A DNA stretch of 64,000 bases, from contig CAYZVX010000003.1 in the NCBI GenBank assembly GCA_964482055.1, positions 13,176 to 77,175 of the forward strand, given 5' to 3'. This document shows, piece by piece, positions 26,018 through 33,851 of the stretch. The notes under the pieces are model-generated. The model was not told where the DNA came from. It searched no databases and saw nothing but the letters and a program-made list of their open reading frames with translations. The DNA is from G020354085 sp964482055 (GTDB taxonomy: Bacteria > Pseudomonadota > Gammaproteobacteria > Acidiferrobacterales > Sulfurifustaceae). The stretch's first letter is position 1, and every line of letters begins with the position of its first letter. The translations under genes and the position numbers were made by a program.

Positions 26018-28090
26018 ATGGACCTAGCCACGCTTCCGATCACCTCGCTCAAGGGCGTCGGTCCCAAGCTCGCGGCCAAGCTCGAGCGTCTCGGTCTGCA
26101 CACGGTGCAGGATGCCCTGTTTCATCTGCCGCGCCGCTATCAGGACCGCACCCACCTCACGCCCATCGGCCGGCTGCGTCCGGGCATGGAGGCGATGATC
26201 GTCGGCGAAGTCGAGCTCGCCGACGTGCTGTATCGCAGGCGGCGCAGCCTTTTGGTGCGCGTTGCCGACGGCACTGGCCACCTGCACCTGCGCTTCTTTC
26301 ACTTCAACGCCGCGCAACGTGAGGCCTTCGAGCGCGGGCGGCGGCTGCGCATCTTCGGCGAGGTGCGCTTCGGGCCGTCGGGCCTCGAGATGGCGCATCC
26401 GGAATACACGTTTCTGGGCGCGGACGAGGCGCCGAGCGCTGAGCCGCACCTCACGCCGGTTTATCCGACCACCGAGGGGCTGCACCAGTTGAGCGTGCGG
26501 CGCATCGCGCAGCAGGCGATCGAACGGCACGTCGACGCAATCCCCGAGCACCTGCCGGCGGCGGTGCTGGCGCCGCTCAAGCTTCCCACGTTGCCCGAGG
26601 CCTTGCGCTTCGTGCATCAGCCCCCGCCGGGGGTGGACGTGCCCACGCTCGAAGCCGGGCAGCATCCGGCGCAGCAGCGCCTCGTGTTCGAGGAGCTGTT
26701 GGCGCATCACCTGAGCCTGCGTCGCCTGCGCGCCCAGCTTGAAATCCAGCGCGCGCCGTCGATCCAAGTAAACGGCAGACTCGCCGAGCGGCTGCTCGCG
26801 ACGTTGCCGTTCAAGCTGACCGGTGCGCAGCAGCGGGTGCTCGATGAGATCGTGCGCGACCTGGCCCGGCCGCACCCGATGCAGCGCCTGGTGCAAGGTG
26901 ACGTGGGTTCGGGCAAGACCATCGTTGCCGCGGCCGCGAGCCTCTACGCCGTCGAGGCCGGGCTGCAGGTCGCGGTCATGGCGCCCACCGAGCTGCTCGC
27001 CGAGCAGCACCTGCGCAATCTTTCACAATGGCTCGCGCCGATCGGTATCGAAGTGGTGGGACTGTCCGGCAAGCTCAACGCGCGGGCGCGCCAGGCGACG
27101 CTCGAAGCCATCGGCGCCGGCCGGGCGGCGGTCGCGGTCGGTACGCAGGCGCTGTTCCAGGAGGGCGTGGAGTTCGCGCGGCTCGGCCTGATCGTCGTTG
27201 ACGAGCAGCATCGTTTCGGCGTGCACCAGCGCCTGCAACTGCGCGAGAAGGGCGCGCGCGACGGCGTCTTCCCGCACCAGCTCATCATGACGGCCACGCC
27301 GATCCCGCGCACGCTGGCGCAGAGCCTGTACGCCGACCTCGATGTGTCGGTGATCGATGAGCTGCCACCGGGACGCCAGCCGGTCGAGACTGTGGTGGTG
27401 CCCGCGTCACGGCGCGAGGAGGTCGTGGCGCGCGTGCACAGCGCCTGTCGCGCCGGCCGCCAGGCCTACTGGGTGTGCTCGCTCATCGATCCGTCCGAGG
27501 CGCTCGATGCGCAGACCGCGACCGATACCGCCGAGGCGCTGCGGGCGGCGCTGCCGGACCTCGCCATCGCCATGGTGCACGGGCGCATGAAGGCGCAGGA
27601 AAAGGAGCGCGCGATGGCGAGCTTCAAAGACGGCAAGACCCAGCTGCTGGTCGCCACCACGGTGATCGAGGTCGGCGTGGACGTGCCCAATGCGAGCCTC
27701 ATGATCATCGAGAACGCCGAGCGCCTGGGCCTGTCGCAGCTGCATCAGCTGCGCGGACGGGTCGGGCGCGGGGCGGCGGCGAGCGCCTGCGTGCTGCTCT
27801 ATCAGGCGCCGTTGTCGGAGCTTGCGCGCGAGCGGCTCGCCGTCATGCGCGAAACCAGCGATGGCTTCAAGATCGCAGCGCGCGATCTGGAGATGCGTGG
27901 ACCGGGCGAGGTGTTCGGTACGCGCCAGGCCGGCATGCCCGAATTTCACATCGCGGATCTCGTGCGCGACCGGCGGCTGTTGCCGCAGGTGCAGCAGGTC
28001 GCCGCGCAGCTGCTGCGCGAGCATCCCGCGAACGTCGATCCCATCATCCGCCGCTGGATCGGCGCGCGCGAAAGCTACGGCGGCGTGTAG
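26018..28090 (+). CDS. recG: ATP-dependent DNA helicase RecG
   Basis: RecG remodels stalled forks and branched DNA. The protein is about 690 residues from ATG 26018; a GTG at 25994 would add eight. It has the wedge/OB domain opening ITSLKGVGPKLAAKLERLGL, Walker A GDVGSGKTIV near residue 295, DEQH near 395, and TATPIPRTLAQSLYADLD. The C-terminal motor follows (TTVIEVGVDVPNASLMIIENAERLG). The length is typical. It lies 41 bp after ridA and is followed by ubiC. Confidence 0.97.
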   Translation: MDLATLPITSLKGVGPKLAAKLERLGLHTVQDALFHLPRRYQDRTHLTPIGRLRPGMEAMIVGEVELADVLYRRRRSLLVRVADGTGHLHLRFFHFNAAQREAFERGRRLRIFGEVRFGPSGLEMAHPEYTFLGADEAPSAEPHLTPVYPTTEGLHQLSVRRIAQQAIERHVDAIPEHLPAAVLAPLKLPTLPEALRFVHQPPPGVDVPTLEAGQHPAQQRLVFEELLAHHLSLRRLRAQLEIQRAPSIQVNGRLAERLLATLPFKLTGAQQRVLDEIVRDLARPHPMQRLVQGDVGSGKTIVAAAASLYAVEAGLQVAVMAPTELLAEQHLRNLSQWLAPIGIEVVGLSGKLNARARQATLEAIGAGRAAVAVGTQALFQEGVEFARLGLIVVDEQHRFGVHQRLQLREKGARDGVFPHQLIMTATPIPRTLAQSLYADLDVSVIDELPPGRQPVETVVVPASRREEVVARVHSACRAGRQAYWVCSLIDPSEALDAQTATDTAEALRAALPDLAIAMVHGRMKAQEKERAMASFKDGKTQLLVATTVIEVGVDVPNASLMIIENAERLGLSQLHQLRGRVGRGAAASACVLLYQAPLSELARERLAVMRETSDGFKIAARDLEMRGPGEVFGTRQAGMPEFHIADLVRDRRLLPQVQQVAAQLLREHPANVDPIIRRWIGARESYGGV

Positions 28091-28127
28091 CTTGTACGCC
28101 CGTTTGCGCGGCACGCATAATGCGCGC

Positions 28128-28700
28128 ATGCAATCGTCCGCAAGCCCGCACTTTAGCCCTTCGTGGCGGCCGGCGGCGCGTTGGACCCGGACCCAGCTGC
28201 CCGAACGGCTGCGCGCGTGGCTGCTCGACCCGGCGTCGCTCACGCAGCGCATCATCTGCGCCTGCCGCGGCGCGTTTCGGGTCAATGTGCTCAGCCAGTG
28301 CTGGTGTCGCCCGTTCTGGAACGAGGCCCGCGTGCTCGGGCTCGGCGCCGGCCGGCGCACGCTGGTGCGCCAGGTGCAGCTGTTGTGCGACGACGACCCG
28401 TGGGTTTATGCGCGTACCATTATTCCCGCCGCGACGCTCACCGGGACGGAGCGGCGCCTGGCGCGGTTGCGCTCGCGCTCGCTCGGCGCCGTGCTGTTCT
28501 CCGATCCGACGATGAGGCGCGGTGAAACGGAAATCGCCCGCATCGCGCCGGGCGACCCCCTGTTCGCGCTCGCCAGCGGCGGGCTCGATGTGCAGGGCAG
28601 CGAGATCTGGGGGCGCCGTGCCGTGTTTCGCTTGAGCGACAAGCCGCTGCTCGTCACGGAGCTCTTCTCCCCGGGCATCGGCGAGTTTCCGGCACGATGA
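28128..28700 (+). CDS. ubiC: Chorismate--pyruvate lyase
   Basis: It removes pyruvate from chorismate to give 4-hydroxybenzoate, the first committed step of ubiquinone synthesis. The 190-residue protein matches the family in WLLDPASLTQRI, RRTLVRQVQLLCDDDPWVYARTIIP, LGAVLFSDPTMRRGETEIARI and WGRRAVFRLSDKPLLVTELFSP. The ATG 28128 start follows recG by 37 bp, and the stop overlaps the ubiA start by 4 bases, so the next pathway enzyme is translationally coupled. Confidence 0.95.
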   Translation: MQSSASPHFSPSWRPAARWTRTQLPERLRAWLLDPASLTQRIICACRGAFRVNVLSQCWCRPFWNEARVLGLGAGRRTLVRQVQLLCDDDPWVYARTIIPAATLTGTERRLARLRSRSLGAVLFSDPTMRRGETEIARIAPGDPLFALASGGLDVQGSEIWGRRAVFRLSDKPLLVTELFSPGIGEFPAR

Positions 28701-29566
28701 TGGGTCTGCCGCTCAAGGATTATGCGCTGCTGATGCGGCTCCACCGGCCGATCGGCATCCTGCTGCTGCTGTGGCCGACGCTGTGGGGGCTGTGGATTGC
28801 GGGAACCGGCAAGCCCGACGGGCTGGTGCTGACCGTGTTCGTGCTGGGTGTGGTGCTGATGCGCTCGGCCGGCTGCGTGATCAACGACTACGCCGATCGC
28901 GGTTTCGATCCGCATGTGGAGCGCACGCGTGATCGGCCGCTTGCGGCCGGGCGCGTGTCGGCGCGCGAGGCAGTGGTGCTGTTCGTCGTGTTGTGTCTGA
29001 TCGCCTTTGGCCTGGTCCTGCTCACCAATCCGCTCACCGTGCTCCTGTCGGTGGCGGGGGCGGCGCTGGCGGCGAGTTATCCGTTCATGAAGCGTTATAC
29101 CCACCTGCCGCAGTTCTACTTGGGCGCCGCCTTCGGCTGGTCGATCCCGATGGCGTTCGCCGCCCAGACCGGGGGCGTGCCGCCGGTGGCATGGGTGCTG
29201 TTTCTCGCCAATGTCTTTTGGTCGGTGGCCTACGACACGGCCTATGCGATGGTCGACCGCGAGGATGACGTGCGCATCGGCGTTAAGTCGACGGCGGTGC
29301 TGTTCGAGGGCTTCGACCGCGCCATGATCGCGGTGGCGCACGCCATCACGCTCGCGCTGCTCGTGGCGGCTGGCCACATGGCGCGCCTCGGGGTCTTTTA
29401 CCACGCGGGCCTGGTCGCGGCGGCCGGTTTCGCCGTCTATCAGCAGTACCTGATGCGCGGCCGCACCCGCGCCGGCTGCTTCCAGGCATTCCTCAACAAC
29501 AACTGGTTCGGCGCCGCCGTGTTCGCGGGGCTCGCCCTGCACTACGCCGTGGGAGTGCCGCGATGA
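28697..29566 (+). CDS. ubiA: 4-hydroxybenzoate octaprenyltransferase
   Basis: UbiA attaches the polyprenyl chain to 4-hydroxybenzoate in the inner membrane. The 289-residue polytopic protein has the two aspartate-rich prenyl-diphosphate motifs: NDYADRGFDPHVERTRDRPL and the YDTAYAMVDREDDVRIGVKST segment. About nine hydrophobic helices are visible. It overlaps ubiC and the following GST gene by 4 bases each, forming a tight ubiC-ubiA-GST unit. Confidence 0.96.
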   Translation: MMGLPLKDYALLMRLHRPIGILLLLWPTLWGLWIAGTGKPDGLVLTVFVLGVVLMRSAGCVINDYADRGFDPHVERTRDRPLAAGRVSAREAVVLFVVLCLIAFGLVLLTNPLTVLLSVAGAALAASYPFMKRYTHLPQFYLGAAFGWSIPMAFAAQTGGVPPVAWVLFLANVFWSVAYDTAYAMVDREDDVRIGVKSTAVLFEGFDRAMIAVAHAITLALLVAAGHMARLGVFYHAGLVAAAGFAVYQQYLMRGRTRAGCFQAFLNNNWFGAAVFAGLALHYAVGVPR

Positions 29567-30165
29567 GGCTGTACGGATCGCTCACCTCGCCGTACGTACG
29601 CAAGGTGCGGGTGCTGCTCGCCGAGAAGAACATTGCCCACGAGTTTGTCGTTGCCGATGCCTGGGCGGCGGACAGCCCGATCCCGCGCCTCAACCCGCTC
29701 GGCAAGGTGCCGGTGCTGGAGCTCAGTAATGGCGACGTGCTGTTCGACTCACCGCTCATCTGTGAGTACCTGGACGCGCAGTCGGCGCCCGCTCTTATTC
29801 CGGCCGCGGGGCCGGCACGCTGGCAGGTGTTGCGCTGGAACGCGCTCGCCCAGGGTATGCTCGAGGCGACGGTGCTGCGACTGCTCGAGACCCGCCGCCC
29901 GCCCGAGCGGCAGTCGCCCGAAGTGATCGCGCGCCAGTCCGGCAAGGTTCATGCTGCCCTCGACTACGCGGAGGCGCGCGTGGCGGACGGCGGATTCCTG
30001 GTCGACGGCCGGCTGAGCTTCGCCGATCTCGCCTGGGCGCTCGCCCTCGAGTATGTCGATTTTCGCTATCCGCACGACTGGCGCGCGCAGCATCCGCGCC
30101 TGGCGCTATGGCTTTCACCATGGAGCGCGCGCCCCGCGTTTGTCGCGACTCGGCCGCCGCGCTAA
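29563..30165 (+). CDS. Glutathione S-transferase family protein
   Basis: This is a 200-residue protein with a thioredoxin-like N-terminal domain (MRLYGSLTSPYVRKVRVLLAEKN, ending in NPLGKVPVLELSNGDVLFDSPLICEYLD, the glutathione-binding cis-proline and SP/ES region) and an all-helical C-terminal domain. The likely catalytic serine is in TSPYVRK. It overlaps ubiA by 4 bases. The substrate is unknown, and the placement with ubiquinone genes may be only transcriptional. Confidence 0.9.
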   Translation: MRLYGSLTSPYVRKVRVLLAEKNIAHEFVVADAWAADSPIPRLNPLGKVPVLELSNGDVLFDSPLICEYLDAQSAPALIPAAGPARWQVLRWNALAQGMLEATVLRLLETRRPPERQSPEVIARQSGKVHAALDYAEARVADGGFLVDGRLSFADLAWALALEYVDFRYPHDWRAQHPRLALWLSPWSARPAFVATRPPR

Positions 30166-30364
30166 CCACTGGCGTTCGCTGCCGCCGCGTCAATGCGCTG
30201 GCGGCCTGCCGTGGCCCGTCGATTGAGCAACCAGCATGCGCGGTAGCGGCGCTTATGCCGCCATCCGGCCTTTGAATTTCCTTCCGTGCGCGCTTTGGGC
30301 TTCAATGCGCGGGCGCGTTTGGCGCGCACTTCTACGACCACAAGATACTGGAGAGGAGGACCCT

Positions 30365-30613
30365 TTGTCTGACAACGCTACCGTTGCCGCGGCGAACCCG
30401 ACCGACGGCCGTCTCATGGGCATGCTGTCGATTGCCGCGAGCCCCGGCGCAATCCTGTTGAGCCCCACGATCTTCAGCGTCGCCGGTTTCTTCCTGGCCA
30501 TGCTGGGGCTCACGCTCGCCGCCCCCAAGCAACGCATCTGGAGCATCCTCGGCATCGTCGCCGCCGTGGCTGCTGGTGCGATTGGCTATTATTTCAAGAC
30601 GCCCATCATCTGA
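30365..30613 (+). CDS. Small membrane protein, TTG start
   Basis: This 82-residue protein most likely begins at TTG 30365, because GGAGAGGAGGA lies immediately upstream and no ATG is placed as well. The opening is polar (SDNATVAAANPTDGRL). Two hydrophobic helices follow (LLSPTIFSVAGFFLAMLGLTLAA and IWSILGIVAAVAAGAIGYYF) joined by a short basic loop. It is followed by a clear intrinsic terminator. The family is not recognised. Confidence 0.7.
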   Translation: MSDNATVAAANPTDGRLMGMLSIAASPGAILLSPTIFSVAGFFLAMLGLTLAAPKQRIWSILGIVAAVAAGAIGYYFKTPII

Positions 30614-30638
30614 CGTAGCCTGAGCCCGCGTCTGACAG

Positions 30639-30664
30639 GCCCGCCACCGGCGGGCTTGTTTTTT
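30639..30664 (+). terminator. Intrinsic terminator
   Basis: GCCCGCC-ACC-GGCGGGC is a perfect 7-bp stem (30639-30655), followed by TTGTTTTTT. It lies 26 bases after the stop of the small membrane protein. Confidence 0.85.
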
Positions 30665-30693
30665 CGCGCGCCGGATACCACCCTGCGCGCACG

Positions 30694-31368
30694 ATGTCAC
30701 CACCGTTCCAGCCAGCCGCGCTTTCCCGCTTTCCCTGCGGTGAGACTTTCCGGATCCCGGGGCCGGCGGGCGCCCTGGAGGCGCTCGCCGCCTGCCCGGC
30801 ACGCGACGCGCATGCCGCCACCGCGGTCGTGTGCCACCCCCATCCCCTGCACGGCGGCACCATGCACAACAAGGTGGTGCACACCCTGGCGCGCGCCTTC
30901 ACCGACCTCGGCCTGCGGGCCGTGCGATTCAATTTCCGCGGTGTGGGCGCGAGCGCGGGCACCTTTGCGCATGGCGCCGGCGAGACCGACGACCTGCTGG
31001 CCGTCATCGCCTGGGCCCGCGCGCAGCGCCCGCACGACGCGATCTGGCTCGGCGGTTTTTCCTTCGGCGCCTACGTGGCGCTGCGCGCCGCGTCTATGGC
31101 GCCGGTGGCGCAGCTGGTCACGGTCGCGCCGCCGGTGCATCTCTATGGCTTCGATGCGCTTGCACTGCCACGCGCGCCGTGGCTGTTGATTCAGGGTATG
31201 ACCGACGAGGTGGTTCCTGCGGCCGAGGTGCTGGCCTGGGCGCGGGCGCTGCGGCCTGCACCGGAGATTGTCGAGCTGCCCGGCGTCGGGCATTTCTTCC
31301 ATCAGCGCCTGAACGATCTGCGCAGCGTCGTGGTCGAACGGCTGCGCGCGCGCCTCACCGGCGATTGA
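30694..31368 (+). CDS. Alpha/beta hydrolase
   Basis: This is a 224-residue protein of the dienelactone hydrolase/YqiA-like alpha/beta hydrolase type. The nucleophile elbow is GFSFG with S123, the acid is likely D171 (GMTDEVVP), and the histidine is H200 (GVGHFFH). The early CHPHPLHGGTMHNKVVHTLARAF segment is typical of a conserved bacterial subfamily. The substrate is unknown. The palindromic repeat cluster begins 13 bases after its stop codon. Confidence 0.88.
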   Translation: MSPPFQPAALSRFPCGETFRIPGPAGALEALAACPARDAHAATAVVCHPHPLHGGTMHNKVVHTLARAFTDLGLRAVRFNFRGVGASAGTFAHGAGETDDLLAVIAWARAQRPHDAIWLGGFSFGAYVALRAASMAPVAQLVTVAPPVHLYGFDALALPRAPWLLIQGMTDEVVPAAEVLAWARALRPAPEIVELPGVGHFFHQRLNDLRSVVVERLRARLTGD

Positions 31369-31381
31369 ATTCGCGCCTCAA

Positions 31382-31489
31382 GTCCGCAACCGCGCCATCC
31401 CTGGCGCGCGGCCCTCGCCTTGATCCCATCGGCGAGTCCGCAACCGCGCCATCCCTGGCGCGCGGCCCTCGCCTTGATCCCATCGGCGA
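31382..31489. repeat. Two perfect tandem copies of a 54-bp palindromic repeat
   Basis: The identical units 31382-31435 and 31436-31489 each contain the hairpin CGCGCCA-TCCC-TGGCGCG followed by CGGCCCTCGCC and ATCCCATCGGCGA. The second copy stops exactly at the N gap. The same unit occurs at 59458-59511 in the opposite orientation. Confidence 0.9.
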
Positions 31490-31589
31490 NNNNNNNNNNN
31501 NNNNNNNNNNNNNNNNNNNNNNNNNNNNNNNNNNNNNNNNNNNNNNNNNNNNNNNNNNNNNNNNNNNNNNNNNNNNNNNNNNNNNNNNN
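31490..31589. other. Assembly gap (100 N)
   Basis: A run of exactly 100 N, with the repeat unit on its left and a sequence opening with the same GTCCGCAA on its right. The true length of the repeat array here is unknown. Confidence 0.99.
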
Positions 31590-31722
31590 GTCCGCAAACA
31601 GGTCATCCTTCGGCTCGGGCGTCCTGCTTCGCCCTACCTCCTCCGTCCCTGGAGTCGTGGCCTGCAGCCCTCGACTTCCGGATGAAGTCGAGGGCCATGC
31701 AGCCGGGATGCTGCGGTCTTGC
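31590..31722. repeat. Repeat modules related to the spoT insert
   Basis: Positions 31590-31672 correspond to the spoT-embedded copy, with hairpin CTCCG-TCCC-TGGAG at 31641-31654. Then come an 8-bp inverted repeat CTCGACTT/AAGTCGAG and a hairpin GCAGCC-GGGA-TGCTGC at 31699-31714. Confidence 0.8.
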
Positions 31723-31723
31723 G

Positions 31724-31776
31724 CTCGATCCGATCGGCGAACTCGCAATCGGGGCATCCCTGCCCCGCTCGCCTCG
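31724..31776. repeat. 53-bp repeat unit, copy 1
   Basis: This unit opens CTCGATCCGATCGGCGA and contains the 7-bp hairpin CGGGGCA-TCCC-TGCCCCG (31750-31767). It abuts the second N gap. Identical copies lie at 31877 and 31985. Confidence 0.9.
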
Positions 31777-31876
31777 NNNNNNNNNNNNNNNNNNNNNNNN
31801 NNNNNNNNNNNNNNNNNNNNNNNNNNNNNNNNNNNNNNNNNNNNNNNNNNNNNNNNNNNNNNNNNNNNNNNNNNNN
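31777..31876. other. Assembly gap (100 N)
   Basis: A run of exactly 100 N between two identical 53-bp repeat units, so the array was probably collapsed or unresolved by the assembler. Confidence 0.99.
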
Positions 31877-32053
31877 CTCGATCCGATCGGCGAACTCGCA
31901 ATCGGGGCATCCCTGCCCCGCTCGCCTCGACTTGCGGACGAAGTCGAGGGCCCTGAGACAGGGACGTCTCGCCCAGGGCTTCGCCTCGATCCGATCGGCG
32001 AACTCGCAATCGGGGCATCCCTGCCCCGCTCGCCTCGCCTCGATCCGATCGGC
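31877..32053. repeat. Further repeat modules up to the aroE promoter region
   Basis: The 53-bp unit occurs again at 31877-31929 and 31985-32037, with a truncated start at 32039-32053. Between them lie the 8-bp inverted repeat CTCGACTT/AAGTCGAG and the hairpin GAGACA-GGGA-CGTCTC (31955-31970). Confidence 0.88.
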
Positions 32054-32063
32054 GTGGCGGCGT

Positions 32064-32069
32064 TACAAT
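32064..32069 (+). promoter_or_regulatory. Possible -10 element for aroE
   Basis: TACAAT lies 31 bases before the aroE start codon. Any -35 element would fall within the last, truncated repeat unit, and no good -35 match is seen there. Confidence 0.3.
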
Positions 32070-32099
32070 GAGGGCACGCGCAGCGTGCGGTGCGGCACC

Positions 32100-32945
32100 A
32101 TGAGCGATCCATTCGATTTCGAGAAGCGCGAGAAGTACTGCGTGATGGGCAACCCCGTCGCGCACAGCAAGTCGCCGCGCATTCATGCGCTGTTCGCTCA
32201 CCAGTTTCACCACAACATCGAGTACACGGCGATCCAGGTCGACGTCGGCGGTTTTGCGCAGGCCGTTGCGCAGTTCCGCGCCAACGGCGGAGCCGGGCTC
32301 AACGTCACTATTCCGTTCAAACAAGATGCCTTCCGGCTCGTCGATCACTTGAGCGAGCGCGCCCGCCTTGCCGGCGCCGTCAACACCATCAAGTTCGAGG
32401 CCGACGGCCGGATGTTCGGCGACAACACCGACGGCGCCGGTCTGATCCACGACATCACCCACAACCTTGGGGTCACGCTGCGCGACAAGCACGTGCTAGT
32501 GCTGGGCGCCGGCGGCGCCGTGCGCGGCGTGCTGGCACCGCTGCTCAAGCAGCACCCGGGGCGCCTGGTGGTGGCCAACCGAACGGTCTCGAAGGCGCGG
32601 GACCTGGTCGAGGTGTTTTCGCCCGTGGGCAAGATCGAGGCAAGTGGCTTTGACGAGCTGCGCGGCAAGCACTTTCACGTGGTCATCAATGGCACCGCCG
32701 CGAGTCTGAAGGGCGAGGTGCCGCCGCTGCCCGATAACCTGTTCGCCCACCACGCGCTCGCCTACGACATGATGTATGGCGAGCACGCCACGCCGTTCAT
32801 GGAATGGGCGGCGCGCCACGGCGCCGAGCTGGTCGTCGATGGGCTTGGCATGCTGGTCGAGCAGGCCGCCGAGTCTTATTTCGTGTGGAAGGGCGTGCGC
32901 CCGCAGACCAGGCCGGTGATCGAGGCGTTGCGCAAGGGCGCCTGA
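32100..32945 (+). CDS. aroE: Shikimate dehydrogenase
   Basis: It reduces 3-dehydroshikimate to shikimate with NADPH. The 281-residue protein has the substrate motif GNPVAHSKSPRIH near the N-terminus, NVTIPFKQ with the catalytic lysine, and GDNTDGAGL. The NADP motif GAGGAVRG is followed by VANRT, and a C-terminal QAAESYFVWKGVRP segment closes the protein. The start ATG 32100 gives the standard length; the frame continues upstream through repeat sequence, which is not gene. It is convergent with the following gene. Confidence 0.97.
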   Translation: MSDPFDFEKREKYCVMGNPVAHSKSPRIHALFAHQFHHNIEYTAIQVDVGGFAQAVAQFRANGGAGLNVTIPFKQDAFRLVDHLSERARLAGAVNTIKFEADGRMFGDNTDGAGLIHDITHNLGVTLRDKHVLVLGAGGAVRGVLAPLLKQHPGRLVVANRTVSKARDLVEVFSPVGKIEASGFDELRGKHFHVVINGTAASLKGEVPPLPDNLFAHHALAYDMMYGEHATPFMEWAARHGAELVVDGLGMLVEQAAESYFVWKGVRPQTRPVIEALRKGA

Positions 32946-32960
32946 TGAAGCGGCCTCGGG

Positions 32961-33494
32961 CTAGTGCGCCGCGAGATACTCGTTCTTCAGCTTGACGTAG
33001 TGCTGCGCAAGGTAGTCGAACAAGGCCAGCTCCTGCGCGCTCAGCGCCCGCACCCGTCTTGCTGGCCTGCCCAGCCAAAGGTGACCACCGTCGAGCACCT
33101 TGCCTTCGGGAACGAGTGAACCGGCACCGAGCAGCACACCTTCCTCCAGGACGGCGCCGTCCAGGATCGCCGACCCCATGCCGATCAGACACCGGTTTTT
33201 GATCGTGCACCCGTGGATCACGCAGCGGTGGCCCACGGTAATGTCATCCCCGAGGACAACCGCGTGGCCGGCGGGCGCACGGGCCTGCGCGTGCACGCCG
33301 TGCAGCACCGAGCCATCCTGAATATTGGTGCGTTGACCGATACGGATGCGGTTCACGTCGCCGCGCAGCGAGCACATCGGCCACACGGAGCTGTCCGCAC
33401 CAATGACCACATCGCCGATCACCGCCGCCTGGGCGTCGACATAGGCGGTCGCGGCGATCGTGGGAAGGATGTTTCGATAGGGTCGTACGGTCAT
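32961..33494 (-). CDS. Gamma carbonic anhydrase family protein (YrdA-like)
   Basis: This is a 177-residue left-handed beta-helix protein with hexapeptide repeats (AAVIGDVVIGADSSVWPMCSLRGDVNRIRIGQRTNIQDGSVLH). Metal-site histidines are in SVLHG, DDITVGHRCVIHGCTI. It matches the YrdA/CaiE-type gamma-class family, whose members often lack proven carbonic anhydrase activity. The start at 33494 (MTVRPYRNILP) is chosen over a longer frame because family similarity begins there. Confidence 0.92.
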   Translation of the reverse strand: MTVRPYRNILPTIAATAYVDAQAAVIGDVVIGADSSVWPMCSLRGDVNRIRIGQRTNIQDGSVLHGVHAQARAPAGHAVVLGDDITVGHRCVIHGCTIKNRCLIGMGSAILDGAVLEEGVLLGAGSLVPEGKVLDGGHLWLGRPARRVRALSAQELALFDYLAQHYVKLKNEYLAAH

Positions 33495-33851
33495 GGCAAG
33501 GCTCGCGTCGGCGACGTGTAATACGCGGGCCGTCGACACAAGTCATCCCGCGCAGCGTCATTGTGCTGTCGGAAACTCTGGCAAAGCAACAGCTTATCGC
33601 GCTCCCGTGAAACTGGAGAAATATTGTGCGGTCGCGCGCAATTGGTTACTGTCTCCCCCGGAACCCTTGGGACGGGAACGCACGGTGGCGGATGCCGCCG
33701 CGGCATGGCCTGTGTCTGTCGCGCCAAATGCCGTGGAACCTGAATAAGACCAATTCGAGACTTCGTGGTGGGTGTTGCCGGGGCGTGGCGCGTTTCCAGT
33801 CTGCAATGTGCCGGCGACGCGCAACAAACTCAAAAACGGCTAGGAGGAGCT
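33495..33851. other. 357-bp divergent intergenic region upstream of tctC
   Basis: No gene is supported here. It should hold the promoter for the transporter operon and that of the carbonic-anhydrase-like gene. I found no convincing promoter pair, no repeat copy and no clear operator. The last bases form the strong ribosome site AGGAGGAGCT directly before the tctC start. Confidence 0.5.

Noticed and set aside
31382..32053. CRISPR array
   Set aside because: Units are adjacent or separated by other repeat modules, there are no unique spacers of uniform length, and no cas genes are present.
31302..32492. Long frames running through the repeat cluster and N gaps
   Set aside because: They are produced by repeat units whose lengths keep the frame open and by untranslated N; they are not genes.
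33787..33810. Sigma-54 promoter before tctC (TGGCGCG...TCTGCA)
   Set aside because: The distance between the GG and GC elements is about four bases too long for a -24/-12 promoter.
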